A DNA stretch of 64,000 nucleotides from Arthrobacter sp. NicSoilC5 (GTDB lineage: Bacteria; Actinomycetota; Actinomycetes; Actinomycetales; Micrococcaceae). Location of the stretch: assembly GCF_019977395.1 (NCBI RefSeq), contig NZ_AP024660.1, positions 3,658,001 to 3,722,000 of the forward strand, in the 5' to 3' direction. The translations under genes and the position numbers were made by a program. The notes under the pieces were generated by a model that was given only the letters and a program-made list of their open reading frames with translations, made no database searches and was not told where the DNA came from. Positions 16,218 to 25,478 of the stretch are shown here, in pieces (position 1 is the stretch's first letter; every line of letters begins with the position of its first letter).

Positions 16218-17182
16218 CCACACCTGTCGCTGTCCATCCGCTGGTCTCACCGTGGGGCCGCTTCGGCCTGTACAGCTTCTTCATTGATGCTCCGGAGCCG
16301 GCCATCGTGGATACCGGAATCGCGTCGTCCCCCGCGGAAGGAATGGCGCCGGCACTGGAGGCGATCGGCCGCCGGATCGAGGACGTCCGCTGGATCCTGC
16401 TTACCCATGGGCACATCGACCACATCGGCGGCGCGCACGCGCTGTGGGAGCTCACCGGCCGGCGGGCCAAGGTGGTCATCCACGAAGCCGATGCTCCGAT
16501 GCTCCGCGCACGCCAGGCGCACGTGGACGAGTATCTATCCGGCCGGGGACAGTATCTGCAGGACCCCGACGGCGAAGCGAAGCAGATTGGCGCCGCCAAC
16601 GCCGTCATCTCGGGGGAGATGGAACCGTCCATGCTGGTGCGCGGCGGTGAAACCCTCTCCCTGGGCGGTGACGTCACGGTCTCGGTGCATTCAATTCCCG
16701 GCCACACCCCAGGGTCGGTGGCCTACGTCATCGACGGGCAGGATGACGTCTTCGTAGGAGACGCCGTGCAGGTCCACGGTGCGGCCAACGGATTCCCCGG
16801 GTACGTGGATCCGTCCGGCTACCGTTCCAGCCTGGAGTACCTTCGGGACGAGGTCCGCCCGCGGCACCTGTACCTGGGGCACCCGTACCGCCGTTCGGAC
16901 GGTACGCCCTACGGTGTGGAACTGGACGAGAGCCAAGCACGCGAGGCCCTCACGGAGAGCCTTGCCATCGAGGCGCACGTCGGCCAGGCCGCCTGCGGCT
17001 GCCTGGCCGACGGCCTCCAGGAGTCCCAGTCCCCGTACTCGCCCTTCGCCCCGGTTGCCCGGGAGCTTGGTTACGACGGCGATCCCACTCTTGAGCCGTC
17101 ACCGTTCTTCACCACGATGAACGGCTACCGCACCCAGTCCACCACCACGTCTTTCCAGAGGAGCGTTCGCAACCATGGCTGA
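16214..17182 (+). CDS. Metallo-beta-lactamase-fold hydrolase
   Basis: This 322-residue MBL-fold protein has the zinc motif THGHIDH (His65, His67, Asp69, His70), a further ligand region PGHTPGS and a later His in YLGHPYRR. The fold fits a thioesterase, lactonase or glyoxalase II-like enzyme. It lies between two serine hydrolase-type genes, overlapping the upstream one by 4 and the downstream one by 8 bases. It is thus part of the same translational unit. A lactonase role fits the phosphotriesterase homologues but is inferred. Confidence 0.83.
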   Translation: MTTPVAVHPLVSPWGRFGLYSFFIDAPEPAIVDTGIASSPAEGMAPALEAIGRRIEDVRWILLTHGHIDHIGGAHALWELTGRRAKVVIHEADAPMLRARQAHVDEYLSGRGQYLQDPDGEAKQIGAANAVISGEMEPSMLVRGGETLSLGGDVTVSVHSIPGHTPGSVAYVIDGQDDVFVGDAVQVHGAANGFPGYVDPSGYRSSLEYLRDEVRPRHLYLGHPYRRSDGTPYGVELDESQAREALTESLAIEAHVGQAACGCLADGLQESQSPYSPFAPVARELGYDGDPTLEPSPFFTTMNGYRTQSTTTSFQRSVRNHG

Positions 17183-18890
17183 GTACCAGACCATCGACGC
17201 CGGCGGGCAGAAAATTGCCGTCCGCAAGGACCTGCGCGTCCCCATGCGGGACGGGGTTGAGCTTGCCGCCGACGCCTACCAGGGCGCTGGCGACAAGCCA
17301 CGGCCCGCGCTGGTGGCATTGAGCCCGTACGGCAAGGAGCTCCAGGCCCTGGCCCTGACCACCCCGCCGCAACGCCGGCCCAGCCCCATGTGGGACGGCT
17401 GCATCGAAGCCGGCGACATCGCCCGGATCGTCAAGGAGGACTACGTCCACGTCATCGGCGACCTGCGCGGTTCCGGACATTCCGGCGGCGAGCACATCGG
17501 CAACTACAACGCCGGGGGAGTGTCCCTGGGCCAGGACGCGTACGACTTCATCGAGTGGGTGGCGGACCAGCCCTGGTGCGACGGCAATGTGGGCATGGTG
17601 GGCATCTCCTACTTCGGGTCCATGCAGGTCCTCGCCGCCGCCGAACGGCCGCCGCATTTGAAGGCCATCTTCGTCTCCGGCGGACACTATGACTTCTACG
17701 AGACCACCTACCATGGCGGCGTCATGTGGTTCATGCCCCGCGCTGCGCGTGAGGGCAGGGGAGGGGACTCCGGCTGGGCCTTCACGGACCGGGTGAAATC
17801 CCGGATGGTGGAGAAGTACTCCGCGGAGGAACTCAAGGAGCTCGTGGCCAAGCGGCTGCAGGACCCGGACGTGGCCGCCTGGCCCAACCTGGTCCATGTT
17901 CTGAACTACCCCACGAACCACGAGGCGTGGTTCGACATCGTCATGAACGGGCTCGACGGCGAGTGGTACGAAGAGCGCAATCCCATCACCCTGGCCCCGA
18001 ACATCGACATTCCGGTGTGGCTGCAGCTGGACCAGGGCCGCGGCTGGACGCTGGATGGCACCATCGAGCTGTTCAACGCGCTCCAGGGTCCGAAGAAGCT
18101 GGACATTGGCCCGTACCCGCCCATGCAGTCCCGGCCCTTCATCGAAGAGCACGACAAGATGTTCCGCTGGTACGACTACTGGATCAAGGGCATCGACAAC
18201 GGGGTGATGGACGAACCCGCCGTGTCCGTCTTCGTGGAAGGTTCCCGGGACGTGGTTACCGCCGAAGCGTGGCCGCCCAGGGACATTGACTACCGGGCCC
18301 TCTACTTGCGCCCGCGGCACAAGCTCTCCACCGAACCCGAGTTGATGGGCACCGAACATGCGGCTCCCGACGGTTTCTACCAGGCGCCGCTGACGGTCAC
18401 CGACCAGGTGCAGATCATCAGCTGGAGCACCGAAACGTTTGAAGAACCCGCCGAGATGATTGGTACCGGGGCGGCGCACATCTTCGCCGAGATCGACCAG
18501 CCGGACACCAACTTCATCCTGCGCCTGTGGGATGCAGCGCCGAACGGGAAGCGGCAGCTCATCACCACCGGCTACCTGAAGGCGTCGCACCGCGAACTCG
18601 ATGACCGCACCACGGAGGGCAACCCCTACCATCCACATACCCGCGCGGTTCCGGTGGAGCCGGGGAGGATCGAGGAATACGTGGTCCGCCTCTACCCGTT
18701 CGCCAACACCTTCAACCTCGGGCACCGGCTGGTAGTGGAGCTGTCCAACGGTGAGCCGCTCGCGGACGAACACAACTCGCTGCTGCCGCCGGACGCCTTC
18801 CACCTCCCGGTGGGCAGGCCGGTCACGCACAAGATCTACCGCGACGCGCACCACCAGTCCCGTCTGGTCCTGCCGTTCACGGTGGGCTGA
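17175..18890 (+). CDS. CocE/NonD-family hydrolase homologue
   Basis: This 571-residue protein has the X-prolyl dipeptidyl peptidase/CocE layout. An alpha/beta-hydrolase domain carries RVPMRDGVELAADAY near the start and the elbow GISYFG with Ser145, and a C-terminal jelly-roll domain follows (about residues 380-571). The place where family members carry the catalytic His (usually GPWxH) reads GPYPPM here, and the Asp region is also altered (LQLDQGRGW). It may be inactive or use another His. Its stop abuts the opposing LacI gene directly, with no gap. The role in the operon is unknown but probably ester-related. Confidence 0.78.
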   Translation: MAEYQTIDAGGQKIAVRKDLRVPMRDGVELAADAYQGAGDKPRPALVALSPYGKELQALALTTPPQRRPSPMWDGCIEAGDIARIVKEDYVHVIGDLRGSGHSGGEHIGNYNAGGVSLGQDAYDFIEWVADQPWCDGNVGMVGISYFGSMQVLAAAERPPHLKAIFVSGGHYDFYETTYHGGVMWFMPRAAREGRGGDSGWAFTDRVKSRMVEKYSAEELKELVAKRLQDPDVAAWPNLVHVLNYPTNHEAWFDIVMNGLDGEWYEERNPITLAPNIDIPVWLQLDQGRGWTLDGTIELFNALQGPKKLDIGPYPPMQSRPFIEEHDKMFRWYDYWIKGIDNGVMDEPAVSVFVEGSRDVVTAEAWPPRDIDYRALYLRPRHKLSTEPELMGTEHAAPDGFYQAPLTVTDQVQIISWSTETFEEPAEMIGTGAAHIFAEIDQPDTNFILRLWDAAPNGKRQLITTGYLKASHRELDDRTTEGNPYHPHTRAVPVEPGRIEEYVVRLYPFANTFNLGHRLVVELSNGEPLADEHNSLLPPDAFHLPVGRPVTHKIYRDAHHQSRLVLPFTVG

Positions 18891-19946
18891 TCAGGCCGGG
18901 GCTGGGCCTGTTGATTCCCTGACGGTCAGGTGCGTTGGCATGACGGCGAGCTGCCTGCTGGCACTTCCGGACAGCGGGTTGAGCTGCGCCAGCAGCATGG
19001 ACACGGCCACCCTGCCGGCCTGCTCGATAGGGCTGGAGATCGTGGTCAACGGAGGGTTGCAGAAGTCCGCGCCGAAGATGTCGTCCGAGCCAATGATGCT
19101 CATGTCGGCAGGAACCCGGATGCCGCGGGCCTGGAGGCGCTGGAGCATGCCGATGGCCAGCAGGTCGTTGAAGACGATGCATGCCGTTGCCCCCGTCCTG
19201 ACGGCCGCATCCGCCGCCGCCGCGCCGGACGTGGTCTTCGGGGCGTAGGGGCCGATCCGGTGGACCTCCATACCCCGTTTGGTCGCGTCCTCCTCGAAGA
19301 CTTTCCACCGCATCTGGTTGGACCAGGAGGTGGGCGGTCCGGCCACATAGCAGACTTTGTGATGGCCCAGCGAGGCGAGGTGCTCAAGGGCCTGGATGAT
19401 GGCAGAGGGAGTATCGATCATCACCGTAGGGGCACTGGTGGAGGCTCGGTTGAAGGTTACTAGGGGCTGCGACTGCGATACCTCCGCAAGCTGGGCGTCC
19501 GTCAGGCGTGACGCGGCCAGGATAAAGCCGTCCGCGGACCTGCGCATCTTGTGCAGGGCATCGAGTTCCATCTCACTGGACTCCTCTGTGTCCACCAGGA
19601 GCTGGGTGACGCCGGCCGCCTTGAGCTGGTGCTGTGTGCCGCGGATGATGTCGAAATAGAACGGGTTGGTGATGTCGGGGACCAGGACAGCCACCGCGTT
19701 GGTCCGTCCGGAACTGAGGCCGCGGGCCTGGGAGCTGGGCACGTAATTGAGCTCCGCGGCAGCTTCCTCTATCCGGATCCGGGTCCGCGGGTTGACCCGG
19801 TCGGGCCGCGCGAGGGCCCGCGACACGGTGGAGGTGGCCACTCCGGCGAGCTCTGCCACGTCCCGGATGGTGGGTGGGCGGTCCCGCCGGGTGCCCGCGT
19901 CAAGGCCTGCCGGGACTGACGACGCCGTGGTTGCTGGGTCTGCCAT
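18891..19946 (-). CDS. LacI-family regulator of the uronate operon
   Basis: This 351-residue regulator has an N-terminal LacI helix-turn-helix and hinge (PTIRDVAELAGVATSTVSRA), followed by a periplasmic-binding-protein-like sugar sensor domain. I chose the ATG at 19946 because GAGGAAGG lies 8 bases upstream. An ATG 13 codons earlier has no such site. It is divergent from the ABC transporter/uronate operon and probably represses it, through the TGGCAA/TTGCCA sites at 20044-20081, until a sugar acid or glycoside binds. Confidence 0.87.
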   Translation of the reverse strand: MADPATTASSVPAGLDAGTRRDRPPTIRDVAELAGVATSTVSRALARPDRVNPRTRIRIEEAAAELNYVPSSQARGLSSGRTNAVAVLVPDITNPFYFDIIRGTQHQLKAAGVTQLLVDTEESSEMELDALHKMRRSADGFILAASRLTDAQLAEVSQSQPLVTFNRASTSAPTVMIDTPSAIIQALEHLASLGHHKVCYVAGPPTSWSNQMRWKVFEEDATKRGMEVHRIGPYAPKTTSGAAAADAAVRTGATACIVFNDLLAIGMLQRLQARGIRVPADMSIIGSDDIFGADFCNPPLTTISSPIEQAGRVAVSMLLAQLNPLSGSASRQLAVMPTHLTVRESTGPAPA

Positions 19947-20043
19947 CGCTGGGCCTTCCTCGCGGACCGGGATAAAACCGGCCATGTGGGGTTTCCAAGG
20001 CTACTCGTTCCCGGAATCCTGTTGAACTCAATCTGAGCATTTA

Positions 20044-20081
20044 TGGCAACTTTTGGCAACCGCTTGCCATGCGCGTTGCCA
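20044..20081. promoter_or_regulatory. Nested LacI operators
   Basis: TGGCAACCGCTTGCCA (20054-20069) is a LacI-type palindrome with the usual AA-N-CG-N-TT centre. An outer TGGCAA (20044-20049) and outer TTGCCA (20076-20081) flank it almost symmetrically, giving four half-sites. The cluster sits between the LacI gene and the ABC operon, about 90 bases before the binding-protein start. It probably serves both operon repression and autoregulation. Confidence 0.7.
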
Positions 20082-20168
20082 TCTTCCTAGACTGACTCTC
20101 GAGTCGCCTGCAGTGATCTCCGCCACAGGACGGATGTGGCCATGCGGGTGTCCTAGAGGAGAAAAACA

Positions 20169-21530
20169 ATGAGGTTTAAATCGACTACTGGGCTCGCGGC
20201 AATTGTCACGGCTGCAGCACTCGCCCTGACCGGTTGTGGATCCGGAGGCTCCGGCAGCAGCGGAGGATCAACCAACGCGAACGGGAAAGTGGATGGTACG
20301 GGCAAGACCCTGAACGTCCTGGTCGGCGTCCTGAGCCAGTACCCCGAACAGCAGAAGCAGTGGCAGAGCGATATCGCCGCCAAGTTTAAGGCCGAGACCG
20401 GGGCGGACGTGAAATTCGAAACCTTCGCCTCGGCCAACGACGAGCTCACCCGCATCCAGACCTCGGTGGTATCAGGCCAGGGACCTGACATTTATGGCCT
20501 TGGCACAACGTTCACCCCCACGGCCTACGCCACCAAGGCGTTCGTGACCCTTTCCGATGACGACTGGAAAGCAGTGGGTGGCAAGGACCGCTTCAACCAG
20601 GCCGCCCTCGGGATTTCCGGGCCGGACAAGGACCATCAGGCCGGCATCCCCTTTGTGAGCCGTCCGTTCGTGATGGCCTACAACAAAGACCTGCTGGCCG
20701 CAGCCGGCATCGACAAGCCCGCCACCACGTGGGACGAGCTCGCAGCCCAGGCCAAGAAGATGACCAAGGGGGACACCTACGGCATCGCCACTGGCTACAA
20801 GGACAACTACGATCCCTGGAAGTTCATCTGGGCCATGTCCGTCCAGGCCGGCAACCCGCTGGTTGACGGCAACAAGCTGAAGATGGACGACCCCACCGTC
20901 AAGAAGGCCTACGAGACCTACTTCGGTTGGCTCACCCAGGACAAGGTTGTCGACCCTGCATCGGTCGGCTGGAGCAACAGCAACGCCGTGGCTGCCTTTG
21001 CCAGCGGCAAGGCCGGCTACCTGATGATGACAACCTCCAGCTCCATCCCCACGCTCGACAAGTCGGCGGTTGCCGGGAAGTACGAGTACACGCTGATGCC
21101 CACCGTTGCGCCCGGTGAAACGCAGTCCAAGTCCGACGGCGACGCGGCCAGCATCCTCTCGGGCGACAACCTGGTGGTGGCTGACTACTCGAAGCAGAAG
21201 GATTTGGCCTTCGCCTACATCAAGCTGATCACCTCCAAGGACGAGCAGCTGAACTACCAGAAGACCTTCGGCGACCTGCCTGCCAACGCCGAGGCCCTGG
21301 CCAGCCTGACAGACCCCAAGCTCAAGCCGCTGGCCGACGCCGCCGCCAAGTCCAAGGCCACGCCGTTCACCGGTGCCTGGGGCGACATCCAGCTGGGACT
21401 CCTCAACGTCACTGTCCAGTCCGTCCCCGATCTTGCCGCAGGCAAGGTGGACGACTCTGCCCTGGACCAAAGGATCAAGGACGCCCAGAACAAGGGCCAG
21501 GCTTCCCTGGACCGGGCCTCCAAAGGATAG
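20169..21530 (+). CDS. ABC sugar-binding lipoprotein
   Basis: This 453-residue solute-binding protein has a lipoprotein signal ending in the lipobox LTGC (Cys23), then a Gly/Ser-rich linker and a family 1 extracellular sugar-binding domain. It would present a glycoside or uronate oligomer to the permeases encoded next. The start has AGGAG 8 bases upstream. It leads a ten-gene operon whose enzymes process uronic acids, so the ligand is likely a uronate or glucuronide. No matching ATPase lies in the operon; actinobacteria commonly share one MsiK-like ATPase. Confidence 0.88.
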   Translation: MRFKSTTGLAAIVTAAALALTGCGSGGSGSSGGSTNANGKVDGTGKTLNVLVGVLSQYPEQQKQWQSDIAAKFKAETGADVKFETFASANDELTRIQTSVVSGQGPDIYGLGTTFTPTAYATKAFVTLSDDDWKAVGGKDRFNQAALGISGPDKDHQAGIPFVSRPFVMAYNKDLLAAAGIDKPATTWDELAAQAKKMTKGDTYGIATGYKDNYDPWKFIWAMSVQAGNPLVDGNKLKMDDPTVKKAYETYFGWLTQDKVVDPASVGWSNSNAVAAFASGKAGYLMMTTSSSIPTLDKSAVAGKYEYTLMPTVAPGETQSKSDGDAASILSGDNLVVADYSKQKDLAFAYIKLITSKDEQLNYQKTFGDLPANAEALASLTDPKLKPLADAAAKSKATPFTGAWGDIQLGLLNVTVQSVPDLAAGKVDDSALDQRIKDAQNKGQASLDRASKG

Positions 21531-21536
21531 GTTCTG

Positions 21537-22547
21537 ATGTCAACCGACGCCTCACATGAAGTCCGGCTTGCGGCGGATACCGCCGCAGGCCGGGCACCCC
21601 GGACCACGGACGACGCCGGGCGGCAGTCCGGCCACAAGGGCGGCCCGCGCCGCAAAGGCCTGAGCGAACGCAACCGGCCGCTCTGGATGCTGATCCCCGG
21701 CGGGGCCCTGATGATCATCATCATCGTGCTCCCGCTCCTGCTGGGCATCTACATGTCGGTCCTCAACCTGGACCAGTACACCCTGCGGAAGTGGATCAGT
21801 GCGCCGCTCATCGGAGCCGAAAACTTCGTTGAAGCTGTCACTGCTTCGCCGCTGCTGCACGCCGTCTGGCTCAGCGTCAGCTACTCACTCCTGGCCATGG
21901 TGGTCACGCTGCCGCTGGGCATCGCCGCCGCGGTGGCCACCCAGAACGCCTTCAAGGGGCGGGCAGTGATCCGCTCGATCTTCCTGATCCCGTACGTCCT
22001 CCCATCCTTCGTGGTGGCCACCGTCTGGCGGACCATGCTCCAGCCCGGCGGCATCGTGGACGAAGCGTTGGGCGCAGTGGGGATCCATGTGGGGCTGTGG
22101 CTCAACGGGCCGCAGACCTTCTGGACGCTGGTCCTGGTCCAGATCTGGGCGTCCTGGCCGTTCATCTACCTGCTGGCGCTGTCCGGCCTGCAGTCCGTGG
22201 ACCATGAGGTGCATGAGGCCTCGGCCCTGGACGGTGCACTGTGGTGGAACAAGTTGCGGTACGTGGTTTTCCCATACCTGAAGGGCCCGCTGTCGCTGGC
22301 CTTCCTGATCGGGATGCTGCACCACATCAACAACTTCACCCTCCCGTTCGTGCTCTTCGGCGTCCCGGCCCCCGCCGACGTCGAAGTCCTCCCCATCCTG
22401 ACGTACGTCACGAGCTTCCAGAGCTTCCGGTTTGGCCTGAGCGCCGCGATGGCCTTCATCTCCCTGGTGCTCATCGCCATCCCGCTGTTCGTCTACCTGC
22501 GTGCCGTCAAGCTTGACGACGCCGAAACACCAGGAGGCAAGAAATGA
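21537..22547 (+). CDS. ABC sugar permease, MalF type
   Basis: This 336-residue integral membrane protein has about six helices and the permease coupling motif EASALDGALWWNKLRYVVFP, which contacts the ATPase. The first 50 residues are hydrophilic and cytosolic. It lies 6 bases after the binding protein and overlaps the second permease by 4 bases, as usual for carbohydrate uptake transporter 1 systems. Confidence 0.88.
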   Translation: MSTDASHEVRLAADTAAGRAPRTTDDAGRQSGHKGGPRRKGLSERNRPLWMLIPGGALMIIIIVLPLLLGIYMSVLNLDQYTLRKWISAPLIGAENFVEAVTASPLLHAVWLSVSYSLLAMVVTLPLGIAAAVATQNAFKGRAVIRSIFLIPYVLPSFVVATVWRTMLQPGGIVDEALGAVGIHVGLWLNGPQTFWTLVLVQIWASWPFIYLLALSGLQSVDHEVHEASALDGALWWNKLRYVVFPYLKGPLSLAFLIGMLHHINNFTLPFVLFGVPAPADVEVLPILTYVTSFQSFRFGLSAAMAFISLVLIAIPLFVYLRAVKLDDAETPGGKK

Positions 22548-23467
22548 GCGCCACCACAGCCACACGGCAGAGGCCGGCCACCGACCACGTCGACCGTCCC
22601 GGCTCACACCGGCAGCACGAGGTCCTGCGCCTTCTTCCCACCCCTTTGCTGATCTTCGTCCTGGTCTTCCTGGGTGCCCTGGTCCTGATTCCGGTGCTGT
22701 ACATCTTCCTGGCCTCCGTGAACTCTGACATCGGGGTGGCCAACGGCGAGTTCTGGCCGTCCTCGGTCACGTTTGAGAACTACTCCAAAATCTGGACCAG
22801 CGTGGGCCTGGCCACCGGCCTCGCCAACAGCGTCCTGGTGGCCGGCGCAACCGCCGTGGTGTCCGCTGCCTTGTCCGTATCCACCGCCTTCGTCCTGGTC
22901 CGCTACACCTTCCGGGGCCGGCTGACCATCCTGCGGGGCCTGCTGGCCCTCCAGTCGGTGCCCGGAACCCTCATGGTGCTGCCGGTCTTCGTCCTGTTTT
23001 CCTCGGCTTCCACCTACCTCGGGATCCAGGTGATTGGTACCCAGTGGGGACTGTTCGTCACCTACCTGACGTTCGCCATGCCGTTCTCCACCTGGGTGAT
23101 GGTCACCTACCTCCGCGGGCTTCCCAAGGAACTGGAAGAGGCAGCCCGGATCGACGGCGCCTCCAACCTGGGGGTCCTCTTCCGGATCATCCTCCCGCTG
23201 AGCTGGCCGGGCATCGTCGTCTCCGGCATCTTCGCCTTCCTGCTCGGCTGGAATGACGTCCTGTTCGCCTCGGTGATGACGCGCCCCGAAAGCCAGACCG
23301 CCGCCGTCGCACTCCAGATCTTTGGTGCCTCCCAGGAAGGCGGCGCCATTCCCTACTACGGCCAGATGATGGCGGCGGCCTTGGTGTGCGCCGCACCGGT
23401 GGTCATTCTCTACCTGATTTTCCAGCGTTACCTAGTAGGCGGGCTGACCGCCGGAGGAGTTAAATAA
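22544..23467 (+). CDS. ABC sugar permease, MalG type
   Basis: This 307-residue membrane protein is the partner permease. It has six helices and the coupling loop EEAARIDGASNLGVLFRIILP. It overlaps the preceding permease by 4 bases and is followed within 2 bases by the first TIM-barrel gene. With the lipoprotein it forms a carbohydrate importer that probably borrows a shared ATPase. Confidence 0.88.
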   Translation: MSATTATRQRPATDHVDRPGSHRQHEVLRLLPTPLLIFVLVFLGALVLIPVLYIFLASVNSDIGVANGEFWPSSVTFENYSKIWTSVGLATGLANSVLVAGATAVVSAALSVSTAFVLVRYTFRGRLTILRGLLALQSVPGTLMVLPVFVLFSSASTYLGIQVIGTQWGLFVTYLTFAMPFSTWVMVTYLRGLPKELEEAARIDGASNLGVLFRIILPLSWPGIVVSGIFAFLLGWNDVLFASVMTRPESQTAAVALQIFGASQEGGAIPYYGQMMAAALVCAAPVVILYLIFQRYLVGGLTAGGVK

Positions 23468-23469
23468 CC

Positions 23470-24318
23470 ATGGTTTCGACCAACCAGGTCACCTGGCAGC
23501 TGTCAGGCTTTGGCGACGAGATCGACGACGACCCCGCGGTCCAGATCGCAGTTCTGCAGGCGCTGGGCGCCAACCACATCGAAGTCCGCAGCGCGTGGGG
23601 CACCAACATCGTGGACCTCAGCGATGAGCAGCTGCAGGCACTGGCCGCACTGCTCGCCGAAAAGGACATGAAGGTTTCAGCCATCGCTTCCCCCATCGGA
23701 AAGGTGGATGTCAGCCTGCCCGTGGAGCACGAGGTGGAGCGGCTCCGCCGGGCTGTCAACGCTGCCAAGGTCCTGGACGCCAGGTACATCCGCATCTTCT
23801 CCTTCTACTACGGCGAATCGGTGCAGGTGGACAGCATCCGTGACGCCGTCATGGAACGCATGCGGGCACTCGCCGACGTTGCCGAAGAAGGCGGCGTTAT
23901 CCTCCTGCACGAGAACGAAAAAGACATTTTCGGGGATGTTCCGGACCGGGTCCTGGACATCATCGAGACCGTGGACTCGCCGGCCCTGAAGGTCGCCTGG
24001 GACGCCGCGAACTTTGTCCAGGTGGGCGTCAAACCCTTCGACGAGGGCTACGCCAAGCTGCGTCCGCACCTGGAGTATCTGCAGGTCAAGGACGCCCTCT
24101 TCGCCAACGGCCACGTTGTTCCTGCCGGGGAAGGGGACGGCGATGTGCTCCGCACCGTCGAAGCACTCAAGGCCGACGGCTACGAAGGCTTCGCCTCCCT
24201 GGAACCCCACCTGGCAGGTGCGCACGGCCTGGGCGGCTTCTCCGGGCCCACCGCCTTCGGCATCGCAGCACGCGCCTTCGCAAAAGTCACCGCAGAAGCA
24301 GGAGTCCAGACCGCATGA
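23470..24318 (+). CDS. TIM-barrel sugar isomerase/epimerase-like protein (first)
   Basis: This 282-residue protein belongs to the xylose isomerase-like TIM-barrel superfamily. Likely metal ligands are Glu in LLHENEKD, Asp in AWDAANF, and Glu in ASLEPH near the C-terminus. Members act as epimerases, isomerases, dehydratases or 3-keto-glycoside lyases. It overlaps the Gfo/Idh/MocA dehydrogenase by 4 bases, which favours sequential action. The exact reaction cannot be read from sequence. Confidence 0.75.
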   Translation: MVSTNQVTWQLSGFGDEIDDDPAVQIAVLQALGANHIEVRSAWGTNIVDLSDEQLQALAALLAEKDMKVSAIASPIGKVDVSLPVEHEVERLRRAVNAAKVLDARYIRIFSFYYGESVQVDSIRDAVMERMRALADVAEEGGVILLHENEKDIFGDVPDRVLDIIETVDSPALKVAWDAANFVQVGVKPFDEGYAKLRPHLEYLQVKDALFANGHVVPAGEGDGDVLRTVEALKADGYEGFASLEPHLAGAHGLGGFSGPTAFGIAARAFAKVTAEAGVQTA

Positions 24319-25475
24319 GCACCTTGAACGTAGCCATCACCGGATGCGGCGTCATTGGGCGCACCCACGCCGTAGCCCTCCAGTCCTTCCCGGAAGCCCG
24401 GATTGTTGCCCTCGTCGACGCCATTCCGGCGGCATCCGAAGCGCTCGCCGACTTTATCGAGCAGCAGGGCGGGCAGCGGCCGCAGCAGTTCACCACTCTG
24501 GCGGATGCCTTCGCGGCGGAGGGCATTGACCTTGTTGCCCTGGCAACGCCCAGCGGCCTGCACATCCAGCAGGGCCTGGAAGTCCTGGCCGCCGGCAAGC
24601 ACGTGGTCATTGAAAAACCACTGGACGTGGACCTGACGCGGGCCCAGGAAATCGAAGCCGCGGCGAAGGAAGCCGCGGGCAACGGGGTCGTGGCCTCTGT
24701 TATCAGCCAGCACCGGTTTGACCAGTCCAGTGTCGCCGTTGCGGATGCCGTGGCAAAGGGCCGCTTCGGCCGGCTGACCTCTGCCATCGCGTCCGTCGCG
24801 TGGTGGCGCAGCCAGGGCTATTACGACTCCGGTGACTGGCGGGGCACCTGGTCCATGGACGGCGGCGGCGCCCTCATGAACCAGGGCGTCCACACCGTGG
24901 ACCTGCTGCTGTGGTTCATGGGACGCCCCGTGGAGATCCACGCCCACACCGCCAGGCTGGCCCACGAACGGATCGAGGTGGAGGACACTGCGGTAGCGAC
25001 CATCACCTTCGAAAACGGGGGCCTGGCCGTGCTGCACGCCACCACTGCCGCCTACCCCGGCTTGACCGTCCGCGTGCAGCTGATGGGATCCGAAGGATCA
25101 GCCGTAGTGGATAACGACCGCCTGCAGTACTTCCACAGCAAGGACGCCGGCGGCGAATCCGCGGACATGGGCCTCCAGGGCGGGGGCAACCAGGCCGAGG
25201 AGGAACTGGCCAAGTACCCGGAGGAGGACTACAAGGCCGCGGATCCCACCACCTACCCCGCCGGACACGTCCGGCAGTACCGGGACATCCTGGCCGCCAT
25301 TGCCGGCGGAAGGCAGCCCGGCGTCACGGTCAGCGACGCCGTCAACGCGCTCGCAGCGGTGCGGGCCGTGTACGTATCGGCCACCCTGGGCCAGCCCGTC
25401 CTCTTCGACGATGTGCTGGCGGGCAAGTACAACGACCTCGAAGTCCGCACCGGCACCGCGGCAGAAAGCGCCTGA
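24315..25475 (+). CDS. Gfo/Idh/MocA-family dehydrogenase
   Basis: This 386-residue NAD(P)-dependent oxidoreductase has an N-terminal Rossmann fold (GCGVIGRTHA), the catalytic-lysine motif EKP (Glu100-Lys101-Pro102), and an alpha/beta substrate domain with GGGALMNQGVHTVDLLLW. Family members oxidise sugar hydroxyls, often at C3 of a glycoside. It is flanked on both sides by TIM-barrel isomerase-like genes. That arrangement is shared with 3-keto-glycoside cleavage routes, which oxidise, eliminate and then reduce. Confidence 0.83.
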   Translation: MSTLNVAITGCGVIGRTHAVALQSFPEARIVALVDAIPAASEALADFIEQQGGQRPQQFTTLADAFAAEGIDLVALATPSGLHIQQGLEVLAAGKHVVIEKPLDVDLTRAQEIEAAAKEAAGNGVVASVISQHRFDQSSVAVADAVAKGRFGRLTSAIASVAWWRSQGYYDSGDWRGTWSMDGGGALMNQGVHTVDLLLWFMGRPVEIHAHTARLAHERIEVEDTAVATITFENGGLAVLHATTAAYPGLTVRVQLMGSEGSAVVDNDRLQYFHSKDAGGESADMGLQGGGNQAEEELAKYPEEDYKAADPTTYPAGHVRQYRDILAAIAGGRQPGVTVSDAVNALAAVRAVYVSATLGQPVLFDDVLAGKYNDLEVRTGTAAESA

Positions 25476-25478
25476 GCC

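Noticed and set aside
17109..18854. 581-residue frame opposite the CocE-like gene
   Set aside because: It is a shadow of a G+C-rich gene on the other strand, with no recognisable domain.
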